Source of the DNA: Mesostigma viride
Taxonomy: Eukaryota > Streptophyta > Mesostigmatophyceae > Mesostigmatales > Mesostigmataceae
Direction of reading: 5' to 3'
NCBI GenBank assembly: GCA_009746045.1
Contig: RPFO01002272.1
Coordinates: 60,001 to 85,000, forward strand
Length of the DNA stretch: 25,000 nt
This document shows positions 16,167-25,000 of this stretch, piece by piece; the first letter of the stretch is position 1; every line of letters starts with the position of its first letter. The notes below the pieces were generated by a model, which did no database searches, had not been told where the DNA came from, and saw only the letters and a program-made list of their open reading frames with translations. Both the position numbers and the translations under genes were made by a program.

Positions 16167-16171
16167 TTACA
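16167..16171 (-). terminator. Candidate TGTAA poly(A) signal of the EDR2-like gene
   Basis: TGTAA on the minus strand, about 385 nt after the stop codon of the EDR2-like gene. TGTAA is the usual poly(A) signal in Chlamydomonas-type green algae. With it the 3' UTR would run from 16554 to about 16150. Confidence 0.5.
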
Positions 16172-16554
16172 TGACTTAGTTTTGCGAAGTGTACCGGCTA
16201 GAAGCCACCACAAGAGCTACCGAGCACAAGACTCCACAAGATCTGGTTGCTCCTCCCGTCCACACTGGACGACGACCGACATCTGTCTAGTAAAACTCGG
16301 AAGTCCTTCCGGCCGGCCACTTGGAAGACGAATGTAAATTGGAACTCATTCCTTTCCTCCAACTGGACGACGGAATCCATTTTGGGAGGACCAACAGGCA
16401 CCTTCCCGTCCAAAAGCGGGACGACGGGGACGACACCGGAACCAGCAAAATGGCTGATGGGGCACCCCTCCTCCGCTTCGCGGGATGATTGGCCATTAGG
16501 AAAGGGCACCATGGTCGGAATGACTACTCTCATGCTGACACCACCCAGCCTCGC

Positions 16555-16704
16555 TCACCCAGGAAGCTCCTTTGCCTGCTCCGCAAAATTGATCTTGATG
16601 AGCTTGATGCCTCCCATGATGTTCTCCGGCAGCTCGTCCTCGGATTGGCCCTCCAGCACGACCACGAGATCGAACACGCACACGGGCATGTAGGGAACGC
16701 CCAC
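16555..16704 (-). CDS. EDR2-like exon F (DUF1336 end and stop)
   Basis: Acceptor AAAACAG|GTG, then 49 codons and TGA at 16557-16555. It encodes VFDLVVVLEGQSEDELPENI and MGGIKLIKINF, matching EDR2 VVEMAFLVQ and ELPERLIGAVRVSHIEL. The stop lies within CTGG|GTGAGC, which could also act as a donor, so a longer C-terminus is possible but not needed. Confidence 0.9.
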   Translation of the reverse strand: MGVPYMPVCVFDLVVVLEGQSEDELPENIMGGIKLIKINFAEQAKELPG

Positions 16705-19700
16705 CTGTTTTGAGACCACCACAGGACAGGACAGAGCAGGGCAAGCGCACACGTATGATTGCACTCTCACGATCACGCCACGCTTACCTTCGTTACGTAC
16801 ACATAAGCCCATTGATGTGAACACGCAGTCTGAGTCTGAGCGTATCGCTCCCATTTCACAGCCAAAATCAAGTAGAGCAGATGGGGCGAGTCCCCTTCTT
16901 GCACTCTCTCCCACACCACCACTGACAACTGGTTGCCCTCATCTACAAGCATGCTTGCCATCCCACGTGCAGCGGCCAAGTGTCACAAGCACATGCCGTA
17001 AAGACCCAAAGCCAAAGCCACGCACTCATGTAAAATCGGTAGAAGGCTTTGATCTAACCGAAGCATGGGCTACAGTTGACGAAGTAGCAGGAAGCTATTG
17101 GCCAAATAAGCCTGGAAATACGAGGGGGTGTACAGAGGATGAAAGCTTGACAAGCGGAGAATGGTGACTATCCCCCATTACTATGTTATTGTGACATAAG
17201 ACAAGCGCACGGGGACTAAACGGGCATGTATCTGCAAGGGCGAAAGGCTTACAGAGCCCCACAAACACACAACTCATGCCATGCTGCATAAAGCAGCTTC
17301 AGTGCAAGCCGCACGCAGCTGCTGAGTACCTTGTTCAGAGCGCTACTCAGGCACCCCTTCCGCAAGTCCAGGTCTGCCTCCAGGTAGCTGCGAGCGCCGA
17401 GGGATGGGTCGAAAAAACAAAGGGGCAGATGCCAGCCACGGACAGCCATCAGAAGGGGCATTCCTCACGCCCTACGCTGATGTGTGCCATTGTGCATAGT
17501 GTCCCTCAACTCATTAAATGCCGGCGCTGACAGCTGCCAACAGAGACTGGCCCGTCTCTGTTAGCCCTGAGTCCTGACGGAGCCTGCCGCGGACAGCAAC
17601 CAGGCCCGGAAGCGGGTGACAGCGGGTGGTAGCAGGTGGCAGCGGGTGGCAGCGGGTGGCAGCAGGTGGTAGCACTACAGTGACATGCACAGATAGATGC
17701 AATCGCACGCAAGCATGCTGCCCTATACACATGCATGCGTCATGGGTGCAGTGGGACACAGGCCCTTAGACCTGCCATGCCATGGCCAAAGCCACCGTCC
17801 TCTCGTGCGGTGCTACAACACAAGGGCTGGCTGCGCCGCTGGGCGATGAAGATTTCCATTTCATGTGTCCCCTTTCAAACCGCGAGGAACGTCTCCCAGG
17901 AGATGTCTATCCTCTGCTGTGCACTGGTGTTCGTTTACAGAACCGAGTCATGGATACACGCGTACTCAACTTCCCACAAAAGCACATGAGAATATAAACA
18001 TAGATATGCGTGGAAATACGCGCAGCTAACACCTGGATACACCACAATGTGCCCAAGTATGTCAGCTGGTGCGTGCAATAAGGTGAAGGAAACACCCTGC
18101 AAAAAAGCCAGCCCACCAGCCGTACAGAGACCATCACTCAGGGGAACAAATACCATGGCTCATGTGACCAGCAGGTACTGCCTGTTATGGTGAGATGCCT
18201 GTGATGGTAAGTTGACCCGAAAGAGTACACAGACCAAGACCATGCACGTGCTGCCTGTTGCGCTGTGGCAGTATGACACGAACGACTGCCTGTTGGGATG
18301 CGCCAAATTTGACCCGAACGCACCAAGGCACCCCAACACGGCATGCCCCCCCTTCGCGGCACGCATGGGCGGCACACGCGTGCCTTGACGACAGATACCC
18401 AAGGCATCTGTGCGACCTTGCGCCATGGCACAGAGCAATGAAAGGTCCTCCCCAGCCCGTGTTTCGTGTTCCAAATATAGCACAAAAACAAAAAGAGGAA
18501 AAAGCGGCGCCATCCTCACCCGTCTCCGATCGCAAAGTCGAGCTGCCCCAGCTTCTTGCTCATCGCCACCAGCATGCGGCCAAACGTCCACAGCACCACC
18601 GCTGGCCCGCTATGGATGTACACGATCTTCTTGAGCAGCCGCGCGCGCTCCACCCCCGCTTTGGGCTCCAGCGTGCGCCGCAACAGCCGCAGGTGAGGCT
18701 CCCGGCGCGTCGCCAGCTCGTCAAGGGTGACCCACCCGCCGTCACGCCACGGACACGCGTAGATGACCAGGTTGTAGCAGCGGCCGCCGGGTGCGGGGAA
18801 GACAGCATTAATCATGAGAACGTAGCCGGAACGCAGAGCCTGAAGGCTGCGCCACGCCGCGCTCCCTTTGCGGAAACTGCCGCTGCTGGGGCGGAACTTG
18901 CACGCGCCATCTTTAGCTCTGGGTGGTGATGATGACGTTGGAGGTTGACGGGCTGTTGCAGAGCCTCCTGAGGCTTGATGGGCTGATGCAGGCGGCTTGG
19001 CATGGGTCCCATTAGCTCTGGCTCCAGGTGAGCCAGGCTCTGGTCCTGGGCCCGCCCCGTTCTGACCCCGCTCTCCTTCCCACCATCCATCCTGGTGGCC
19101 ATCTAACCGTAGATGATCTGCCACATCCTCCCCTGCCTCCTCCGGCACCGATGGTGGCATCTCTGATGCTTGCGTCTGTGACCCACGGACCGCGGTACCC
19201 CCCGACCACGGCTGTGTGCTGCTAATCCCCACGGTGCCCTCCCCCTGTGCGGCCGCCGCTGCTGCCGCCCGCATCTTCATGAGGGCTGAGTCGGCCCGCT
19301 CCGCGACGTGCGTGAGCGGTGCGTCCGTCAGAAACAAATCTACAGCCCACGCCTGCATGATCGGGTGCCCCGACACCACCTTGACCTTGTCCTTGAGGTA
19401 CGTCTTGCCCCGCACCTTGAGCACACCTCCAGGGTCCGTGACCGGCGCCCAGTAGGTGCGCGGCACCGTCCCAAACGAGCTGGCCCATTCCCATAGCCGC
19501 TCTTCCTCCGCCGCCTCTTCGACGACCTGCCTAGCACGACTGCCTGCGTCCTCTGTCGCGGTTCCTTCCCCATCCCCACCGCCCGCCCAAGCCCGTTCCC
19601 TCTCATCAGTCACCAGCAGTGGTTTCTGAGAAAGGGTGGACGGTTTGGCTGCGCCCGCGCGCATGCCACCGGCGCCCCGCTTGTTTCCCTTTCCCACCCT

Positions 19701-22700
19701 TGCAAGCTCCTCCGCATTGCTGCCGCCGCTGTCACCACCTGGTGCGGCTCTCGTGCCAGCTGGCACCGCCACATGGGGGCTTGACACGTGGGCGACCCCG
19801 GACGCCAGCATAGCGATGGACGCCGATGCCGCCCGCAAGAGTATGCCGCTGCCACTGAAGTGAGCAGGGCGCTCTACCCTCGGTGCCAGCTTGACTGGGG
19901 GCACAACAGGGGCCACCGCGTGCGCCGCTGGGGCCGGTCGGCTTGCCTCTGTGGCAGAGTCTATCGAATGCCTCGCTCCTGTTGCCGCCAGGGGCTGCCT
20001 CTCCTTGCCCCTGGTGGCGTTGCTCACCACCAGCTGCAGCTGCTCCTGCAGCGCTGACCGCTCCATCTCGATCTCACCCTGGGGGTGGAACAGGGAGGCC
20101 TCGGCGGCCGCCCGCAGCGCGCCCACGTGCGCCACGTGTACGTCCAGCCAGGGCGCCAGCAGGCCGCACGTCTGCAAGTAGGCCACCGAAGCCGGGCTGT
20201 AGCCGGGGTCGAGCTCCAGGTGGACCTGCAACAGACTCAGGGCTGTGGACATGACGCAAAGCGCAGGGGATGCAGGGCAGGGGAAACGACCCGAACCAAA
20301 CCGGGTGCCCAGGCCATCAACACAGAAGAAAGGAACGGGCCAAGTAGCCGTCAGGCTGGGGAATGGTGGAGCCAATGCTCCCAAGCACCCGACACCCGCT
20401 AGATACATTTGAGAGGAGAGCCATCACTATTTGAAGGCACGGCAACATCACGATCATGATGACAATAGAAGCTCCTGTGCGTACTAAATTCTGAAATTCC
20501 CCCTACACTGCCAAGCACTGATTTGCGACCATGTCCAAAAAGCCACCGTGTGCGTGGTTGCACCATGCAGGCTATGCACGCCACCCCCTACCATCGCTGC
20601 CACGTTCACACGCTGCCCAACCGACCAACCCATATGTCTGTGCTGCGGTGCTGTCACAGCCACATGCAATCCTATGCTGCAGTGATCGAAAACTCCCTAG
20701 TGTCGCCATACCATCCCAGCAACCATGGCGCCCACCATACACTCATCACCTCACGCAGATGTGCCGCCACGCACCTGCACTGCTGGCGCCTGCAGGGGGC
20801 ATGACGGCATACATGCCGTTGGTGACGGATGCCCGCACATAACCGGGAAGCCGTGGGCAGTCCCTGTGCGAGATCGACTCAAACACACACAGGTAGGCAC
20901 CCTCGGGGTCTTGTCGCCAGGTGCGCGCGACACACAGATCACGCGGCAGGAGACAGCTGGCGGGGGCCATGGCCATGCAGCGCTGGACCAGCGAGGGCGC
21001 GGACGCGGCCAATGAGGCGGCGGCACCTGGCGCGTGGTAGGTCACGTGGAGCACGCGCGTGTGGGCGTCCACCTCCTCCACCACACGGCAGTGTTGGATG
21101 GCAGGGTCGATACTGGCGCGCATGGGGGGGGGGGGAGGCGCGGAGGACAGAATAAGAGTGTGTGGGGGGGAGGCGCGAAGGACAGAATAAGACTGTGTGT
21201 GTGGGGGGGGAGGCGCGAAGGACAGAATAAGAGTGGGGGGGTGGTCGCGGAGGACAGAATAAGAGTGGGGCGGGGGGGTCGCGGAGGACAGAATAAGAGT
21301 GTGGGGTGGGTGGGTTACGGAGGACAGAATAAGAGTGGTGTGTGGGGGGTGGTTCGCGGAGGACAGAATAAGAGTTAAGGGATTAGCGAGAGGGGGCAGC
21401 GATGAGGATAGCCAGGCGGATGGTGGCGTGGTCACCTCCAGGGCGATAGCATGAGTGCAGGTCGCTAGAGTGAGGGTGGCCGAGGGCTGTCTGAGAAAGA
21501 GAATCAGCAGCGCATGTGGTTGGACGACATTGCCAGAGTTACACGAATCAGCACGTATGGTGGTCCATCTGTGTGCATGGATAGCTACCGCCTTGGTGAA
21601 GAGAATCAACATCGCCCTCTCGTAACTTACCAAAGCTCTTGTAACCTGAGCTATGGTAGACATTGACGACAAGAAATATCACGTACAAGAGAGCACACAA
21701 CAGAAAGGTGGGACCCCCCCGCTAAATAGTCCAGATTCTTTTAGTGAGATGGCAAGAAGAAGTCTTGCGATTCCCAAGTAAGGATTCCCAAGTAAGGGCG
21801 CCGTGATGCGGAAGCTCATTGGTACCGATGACCGTGCGCACATTCAAGCGAGCAGACGAAAACTTCGTACCCCCCTATTTTCACAGTCGGCGAGTTTGCT
21901 TTGGGTGCACTATACCGCAGCTGGTGCCAGCGAGAAGGTGATGCCACAAAAGCACAGCACCTGGGTGTCGTCAATTCCACCACCATCATGGCACGGCGAC
22001 AACAAGGAACAAACCCTTGGAGCTCCCCCCACTCACAGCTGCCAACCAACGCATCCTCATGAGTGACAACCCCAAGCCCCCCCTCACCGCAGCAACACCC
22101 CCAAGCCCCCCCACTCACAGCGGCAACACCCCCAAGCCCCCCCACTCACAGCGGCAACACCCCCAAGCCCCCCACTCACAGCGGCAACACCCCCAAGCCC
22201 CCCCACTCACAGCGGCAACACCCCCAAGCCCCCCACTCACAGCGGCAACACCCCCAAGCCCCCCCACTCACAGCGGCAACACCCCCAAGCCCCCCCACTC
22301 ACAGCGGCAACACCCCCAAGCCCCCCCACTCACAGCGGCAACACCCCAAGCCCCCCACTCACAGCGGCAACACCCCCAAGCCCCCCACTCACAGCGGCAA
22401 CACCCCCAAGCCCCCCACTCACAGCGGCAACACCCCCAAGCCCCCACTCACAGCGGCAACACCCCCAAGCCCCCCCACTCACAGCGGCAACACCCCCAAG
22501 CCCCCCACTCACAGCGGCAACACCCCCAAGCCCCCCACTCACAGCGGCAACACCCCCAAGCCCCCCACTCACCGCAGCAACACCCCCAAGCCCCCCCACT
22601 CACAGCGGCAATGCGTCTGTGTCAGCAATCACCCGAAACAACGCGTCCGCCCTGCAGTGCACCACCGTGGACGCCCGCAGCCGCAAGACACCGCGCGCGA

Positions 22701-24398
22701 AGCCCTCCTCCAACACCCGCACGCCATGGACCAGCCGGACGACAGGCAGGTGCTCCTGGGGGGGCCCCACGGGCGCCCGCTTGTGCTGGAACGTAATCCC
22801 ACAGCTTGTGTCCGTAGAACCCCCCAGGAAACTCCTGCATGAGTGCTCCTCATCATCCCCACCGGCACTGCTGGCGCTCGGTGACACCGACCGAGGGGTG
22901 GGGGACGAGGACGGGCCACTGGGGGTGCGCACTAAGCGGGGCCTTTGCGGGGTGGAGAAACCGGGTGGGTCGTCCTGTCCCCCTCGGGGGGTGGAGTACC
23001 CTCCATGGGTGCTGCATTCCAGCCCATACATCCCCTCGTGCAAGTTTGGGTCATCCGGATCATCCCCAGGTAACGAACCGCCAGGATCCCCCCAGGCTTC
23101 CTCCCTGCAGGGGCCGCCGTGGTCATCCATATCAAGCCGTGCCTCGGCCGCGGCACATGCTGAGTCGGCCGCGTCTGGTGACGGGAGGCAGTGGCCCACG
23201 ATGATGATGCCAGACGCCCTCGAGGAGCTGAGGTCATCGTCCCTGCGGCCACTGTTGGCGCGAGGATCATCGGTGATGTCAGCAGGGTGGGGCAGGAGGG
23301 GCATGCCAGGCGGCGACCCAGCCAGGTGGCTGGGCACCGCCACGATGGGCGGCGTGCGCAGCGCCATGGACTCCATGAGCGCCTGCGTGGAGGAGCAGAT
23401 CACTGCCTGGATCACGGCGAGCCATTGGAGTTTGGCGTCTGCGGTGCGTGCCGAGAAGTAGTGGGTGGAGAGCGCGGCTTGCTTGCGGCTCCAGGCGGTC
23501 ACCTAGGCAGGGTGCGGCCAACATCGGACGGGAAAAGGGTGGGGAGGACAGGGCGGCCCATGCAATGTTGACACGGCGAGATGCATCCCCATGGAGACAA
23601 TGGAGCACTTGTTCGGAAGGCAGGTATCGCAATACTGGAGGATGGTTCCAGGGGTCCGGGTCAAACAGGGTGCAGCGTAGGGAGACCCGTAACGGGGATA
23701 CTACTTACTTGCCGCGAGCAAAGTGTGCTGCTACTGCATGGGGTGCTGCTACACAGGGAAACAAGTTAACGTGATCCCGCGGTGCCGTGGTCCATATGAC
23801 ATGGTCAGAAGGCATGCTTTCTCCATGACATGCGTGCACGGATGCTTTCTTCTGCCTATGGGCGCGTGGCAGGGGCAGGCAAGGGCATTCTCGGGATGCC
23901 ACCATTAATTATCCTAATATTCCAAGAATGTAATGAAAAAATAATGGCAGCAACAGATATCCAAACTTAAGGTGACCTGTCAAGGCGAGCAGAAAGGGAG
24001 GTGGTGCGGCGCCAGCCAAGCAACACCGCATCCCCCCCCCCCCCCCCTCCCGGGTACTAGCGGGCCAGTCCATGGGTCCATGAGCGAGATTGTTTATTGA
24101 CAGGGCTTGGCTATAATGCAAAGGCAGAACTTGTTGAGGTGATTTCCTTGAAAGGCAGAACTTGGGCAAGACACCCGTGCATGGCTGCGCAGCCCGCCGC
24201 TCACTATGGAGCGGCGCCAACCAGCCGCTCCAACAAGGCATGGCCATTCTGCTCATCCTCCACACAGTCCTGCTCACCTTGAACGGGAACGGGGCCAAGT
24301 GCTCGTCGTTGAGCAGCCGGTAGCGACTGGCGCTCTGGAAGAGCCCCTTGGCGGCGCGGATGACCGGCCGGACCGCCGCCCGCACCCTCTCGCCGGCC
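16555..24398 (-). CDS. EDR2-like protein: PH (partial), START and DUF1336 domains; 5' end missing
   Basis: Six exons: 24398-24278, 23502-22604, 21112-20755, 20225-18520, 17387-17330, 16704-16555. All junctions are GT-AG with agreeing phases, giving 1096 codons and a TGA. The order is the end of a PH domain (codons about 1-75), an acidic/Pro/Ser-rich linker, a START domain (about 300-480, with VVEEVDAHTRVLHVTYHAPG and ARTWRQDPEGAYLCVFESIS), a low-complexity linker, and DUF1336 (VLKVRGKTYLKDKVKV, then QLDFAIGDG joined to YLEADLDL, then DELPENIMGGIKLIKINF). This is the layout of plant ENHANCED DISEASE RESISTANCE 2 and relatives, lipid- and phosphoinositide-binding proteins at membranes; in Arabidopsis EDR2 restrains cell death and mildew resistance. 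The role in an alga is unknown. The first PH strands are expected upstream, probably beyond the right edge. Confidence 0.93.
16705..17329 (-). other. EDR2-like last intron
   Basis: A 625-bp intron without tandem repeats. An open frame at 16773-16979 was considered as an exon and rejected. Confidence 0.75.
17330..17387 (-). CDS. EDR2-like exon E (DUF1336, 19 codons)
   Basis: Acceptor GCTCGCAG|C, donor AACAAG|GTACTC, phase 0. It encodes YLEADLDLRKGCLSSALNK, matching EDR2 YLEIDVDIGSSTVANGV. A very short exon, fixed by phase and by this motif. Confidence 0.9.
17388..18519 (-). other. EDR2-like intron between exons D and E
   Basis: A 1132-bp intron. It contains a small 10-bp repeat (AGCGGGTGGC type, about six copies) at about 17610-17670, roughly 220 nt upstream of the exon E acceptor in transcript sense. 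Nothing else clear. Confidence 0.75.
18520..20225 (-). CDS. EDR2-like exon D (START end, linker, first two thirds of DUF1336)
   Basis: Acceptor TGTTGCAG|GTC, donor GACGG|GTGAGG, phase 2; 568 codons. It begins VHLELDPGYSPASVAYLQTC (end of START), then a long Ala/Gly/Pro/Ser linker. DUF1336 starts at about 19500 with YWAPVTDPGGVLKVRGKTYL. A low-complexity insert of roughly 140 codons (about 18870-19290) separates this from YVLMINAVFPAPGGRCYNLV and VYIHSGPAVVLWTFGRMLVA. Confidence 0.93.
20226..20754 (-). other. EDR2-like intron between exons C and D
   Basis: A 529-bp intron; no repeat or structure seen. Confidence 0.75.
20755..21112 (-). CDS. EDR2-like exon C (START core)
   Basis: Acceptor GCGCCAG|T, donor ATCTGC|GTGAGG, phase 0; 119 codons. 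It encodes IDPAIQHCRVVEEVDAHT, LLPRDLCVARTWRQ and FESISHRDCPRLPGYVRASV, then GAWRHIC. These match EDR2 VEEVDGHT, WPRDLCYVRYWRR, FRSREHENCGPQPG and VQHLI. Confidence 0.93.
21125..21375. repeat. 33-42-bp minisatellite (AGGACAGAATAAGAGTG), 7 copies, at the acceptor end of the START intron
   Basis: Seven units of G-rich sequence plus GGAGGACAGAATAAGAGTG. On the transcript strand each reads as pyrimidine-rich TCTTATTCTGTCCTCC followed by a C run. The unit next to exon C supplies the real polypyrimidine tract of the acceptor at 21113. Confidence 0.93.
22030..22610. repeat. ~28-bp minisatellite spanning the exon B donor, about 19 copies
   Basis: Plus-strand unit CACTCACAGCGGCAACA followed by a C-rich part. 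Copies are 27-30 bp because the C runs vary. On the transcript strand each reads TTGCCGCTGTGAGTGG. The unit at 22598-22611 is the real exon end and donor; about 15 others are exact in this core and three or so are variants. Confidence 0.95.
22604..23502 (-). CDS. EDR2-like exon B (PH end, acidic linker, START beginning)
   Basis: Acceptor CTGCCTAG|GTG, donor CCGCT|GTGAGT, phase 2; 299 codons. It encodes STHYFSARTADAKLQWLAVI (last PH strand and helix), a long Asp/Gly/Ser/Pro-rich linker, then VVRLVHGVRVLEEG and STVVHCRADALFRVIADTDA (START). If the donor is not used, the next codon is TGA. The donor is one unit of the adjoining minisatellite. Confidence 0.9.
23503..24277 (-). other. EDR2-like intron between exons A and B
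   Basis: A 775-bp intron. It contains a run of 16 C at 24032-24047. No tandem array or element recognised. Confidence 0.7.
24278..24398 (-). CDS. EDR2-like exon A (PH domain, middle strands)
   Basis: Acceptor GCCTGTAG|G, donor TTCAAG|GTGAGC, phase 0; 40 codons. It encodes AAVRPVIRAAKGLFQ and RYRLLNDEHLAPFPFK. It runs in frame into VTAWSRKQ of exon B, as expected for neighbouring PH strands. The frame stays open upstream to 24550, so a start codon there cannot be excluded, but this would truncate the PH domain. Confidence 0.75.
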
Positions 24399-25000
24399 CT
24401 ACAGGCGGGAGCATGGCACATTGACATGGCACGCGTGTGGCGCATTTGAAGGTGCCTCGAACGAGGCGTAAATTTGTAGGCTCTCTTGTTAGCAGCCAGA
24501 TCAAAGGGTGACACCCACCCAGCACGCCTGGCAAAACCAATCAAGCGCAACGATGGAGTAACTTAACAAGGCTACGTGGACAGAGGCATGTTAGCACTTT
24601 CACTGCTGTTGTTGTTGTTGTTATTATTATTTAATAATTAGTATCTACTTTACTAATTAAGGAATTAACACCTTTCCCCGACTATTGGGGGCTTTCCAAG
24701 TATGCGTCCAATCCAAGCATGTGACCCCGACAGCGGGGTGATGGCGGGCGGGTCTACAAGCTATGCCCAATCTGGTGCACGAGGGAACTAAAAAACACGA
24801 CTGCGCGCGGGTTGGTTGCTTGCTCGATTACAAAAACGCGGTTGCAAGCGGGTTGATTGCTTCCTCGGACTGACAGTTTGGCTGGGCGGAGCCAGCGGGG
24901 GCACTCTAGTTGCTGTTTGTTTTATATCATGCCTGGAGGCAAAAGGCAACAAATGCCAGCACAAAGATGGAATGCCTCACTGCCGCGACATGGGAATGGA
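24399..25000 (-). other. Upstream part of the EDR2-like gene, no exon identified
   Basis: No coding match was found. It holds a GTT/ATT-rich stretch (about 24605-24660) and an imperfect two-copy repeat of about 38 bp (about 24790-24865, with GGGTTG(G/A)TTGCTT in each). It is most simply intron, but a promoter cannot be excluded. Confidence 0.5.

Noticed and set aside
16773-16979. Open frame with MASMLVDEGNQLSVVVWE as a possible DUF1336 exon
   Set aside because: Exon E joins exon F directly in phase and the plant alignment leaves no gap for it.
22017-22842. Pro-rich ORFs of 259 codons on the plus strand
   Set aside because: Products of the ~28-bp minisatellite; they run antisense through a well-supported intron and exon.

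Overview
This looks like nuclear DNA of a green alga. It is most likely a chlorophyte of the Chlamydomonas/Haematococcus kind. The reasons are GC-rich coding exons cut by many GT-AG introns of 0.2-1.5 kb, plant-type gene families, a TGTAA-type poly(A) signal, and introns packed with private minisatellites. The lineage is an inference; no marker gene for it is present. Every gene I can support lies on the minus strand. I saw no tRNA, rRNA, CRISPR array or bacterial-style operon.

Region 1 (about 670 to 13527, minus): a gene of at least 15 exons encoding a homolog of the plant TPLATE/TSET subunit TWD40-2 (TTRAY-type WD40 protein). It starts at the ATG at 13527 and runs off the left edge. Exons 1-14 join in perfect phase into 742 codons, which match the first half of the plant protein from memory. 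Intron 6 holds a complete 794-bp DNA transposon (8147-8940) with 17-bp terminal inverted repeats and an 8-bp target duplication. Intron 2 holds a long near-perfect hairpin. Most other introns hold a different tandem repeat.

Region 2 (13528 to about 16150): the intergenic stretch, with the TWD40-2 5' flank, a large triplet-repeat tract (13985-14335), a pair of diverged ~120-bp repeats, small inverted repeats and one short hydrophobic ORF.

Region 3 (16555 to beyond 24398, minus): a gene for an EDR2-like protein with a PH domain end, a START lipid-binding domain and a C-terminal DUF1336 domain. Six exons fit in phase and give 1096 codons plus a stop. The 5' end lies off the right edge or was not recognised.

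The two genes are head to tail, EDR2-like upstream. Both families act at membranes (plant TPLATE complex in clathrin-mediated endocytosis; EDR2 as a phosphoinositide/lipid-binding protein), but nothing in the sequence shows that they work together.

The most unusual feature is the link between tandem repeats and splice sites. In the START intron of the EDR2-like gene, the real 5' splice site is the last unit of a ~28-bp array carrying about 15 further exact copies of it, while the 3' end of the same intron carries a separate array of its pyrimidine tract. Five TWD40-2 introns also have arrays starting at or within about 30 nt of the donor.
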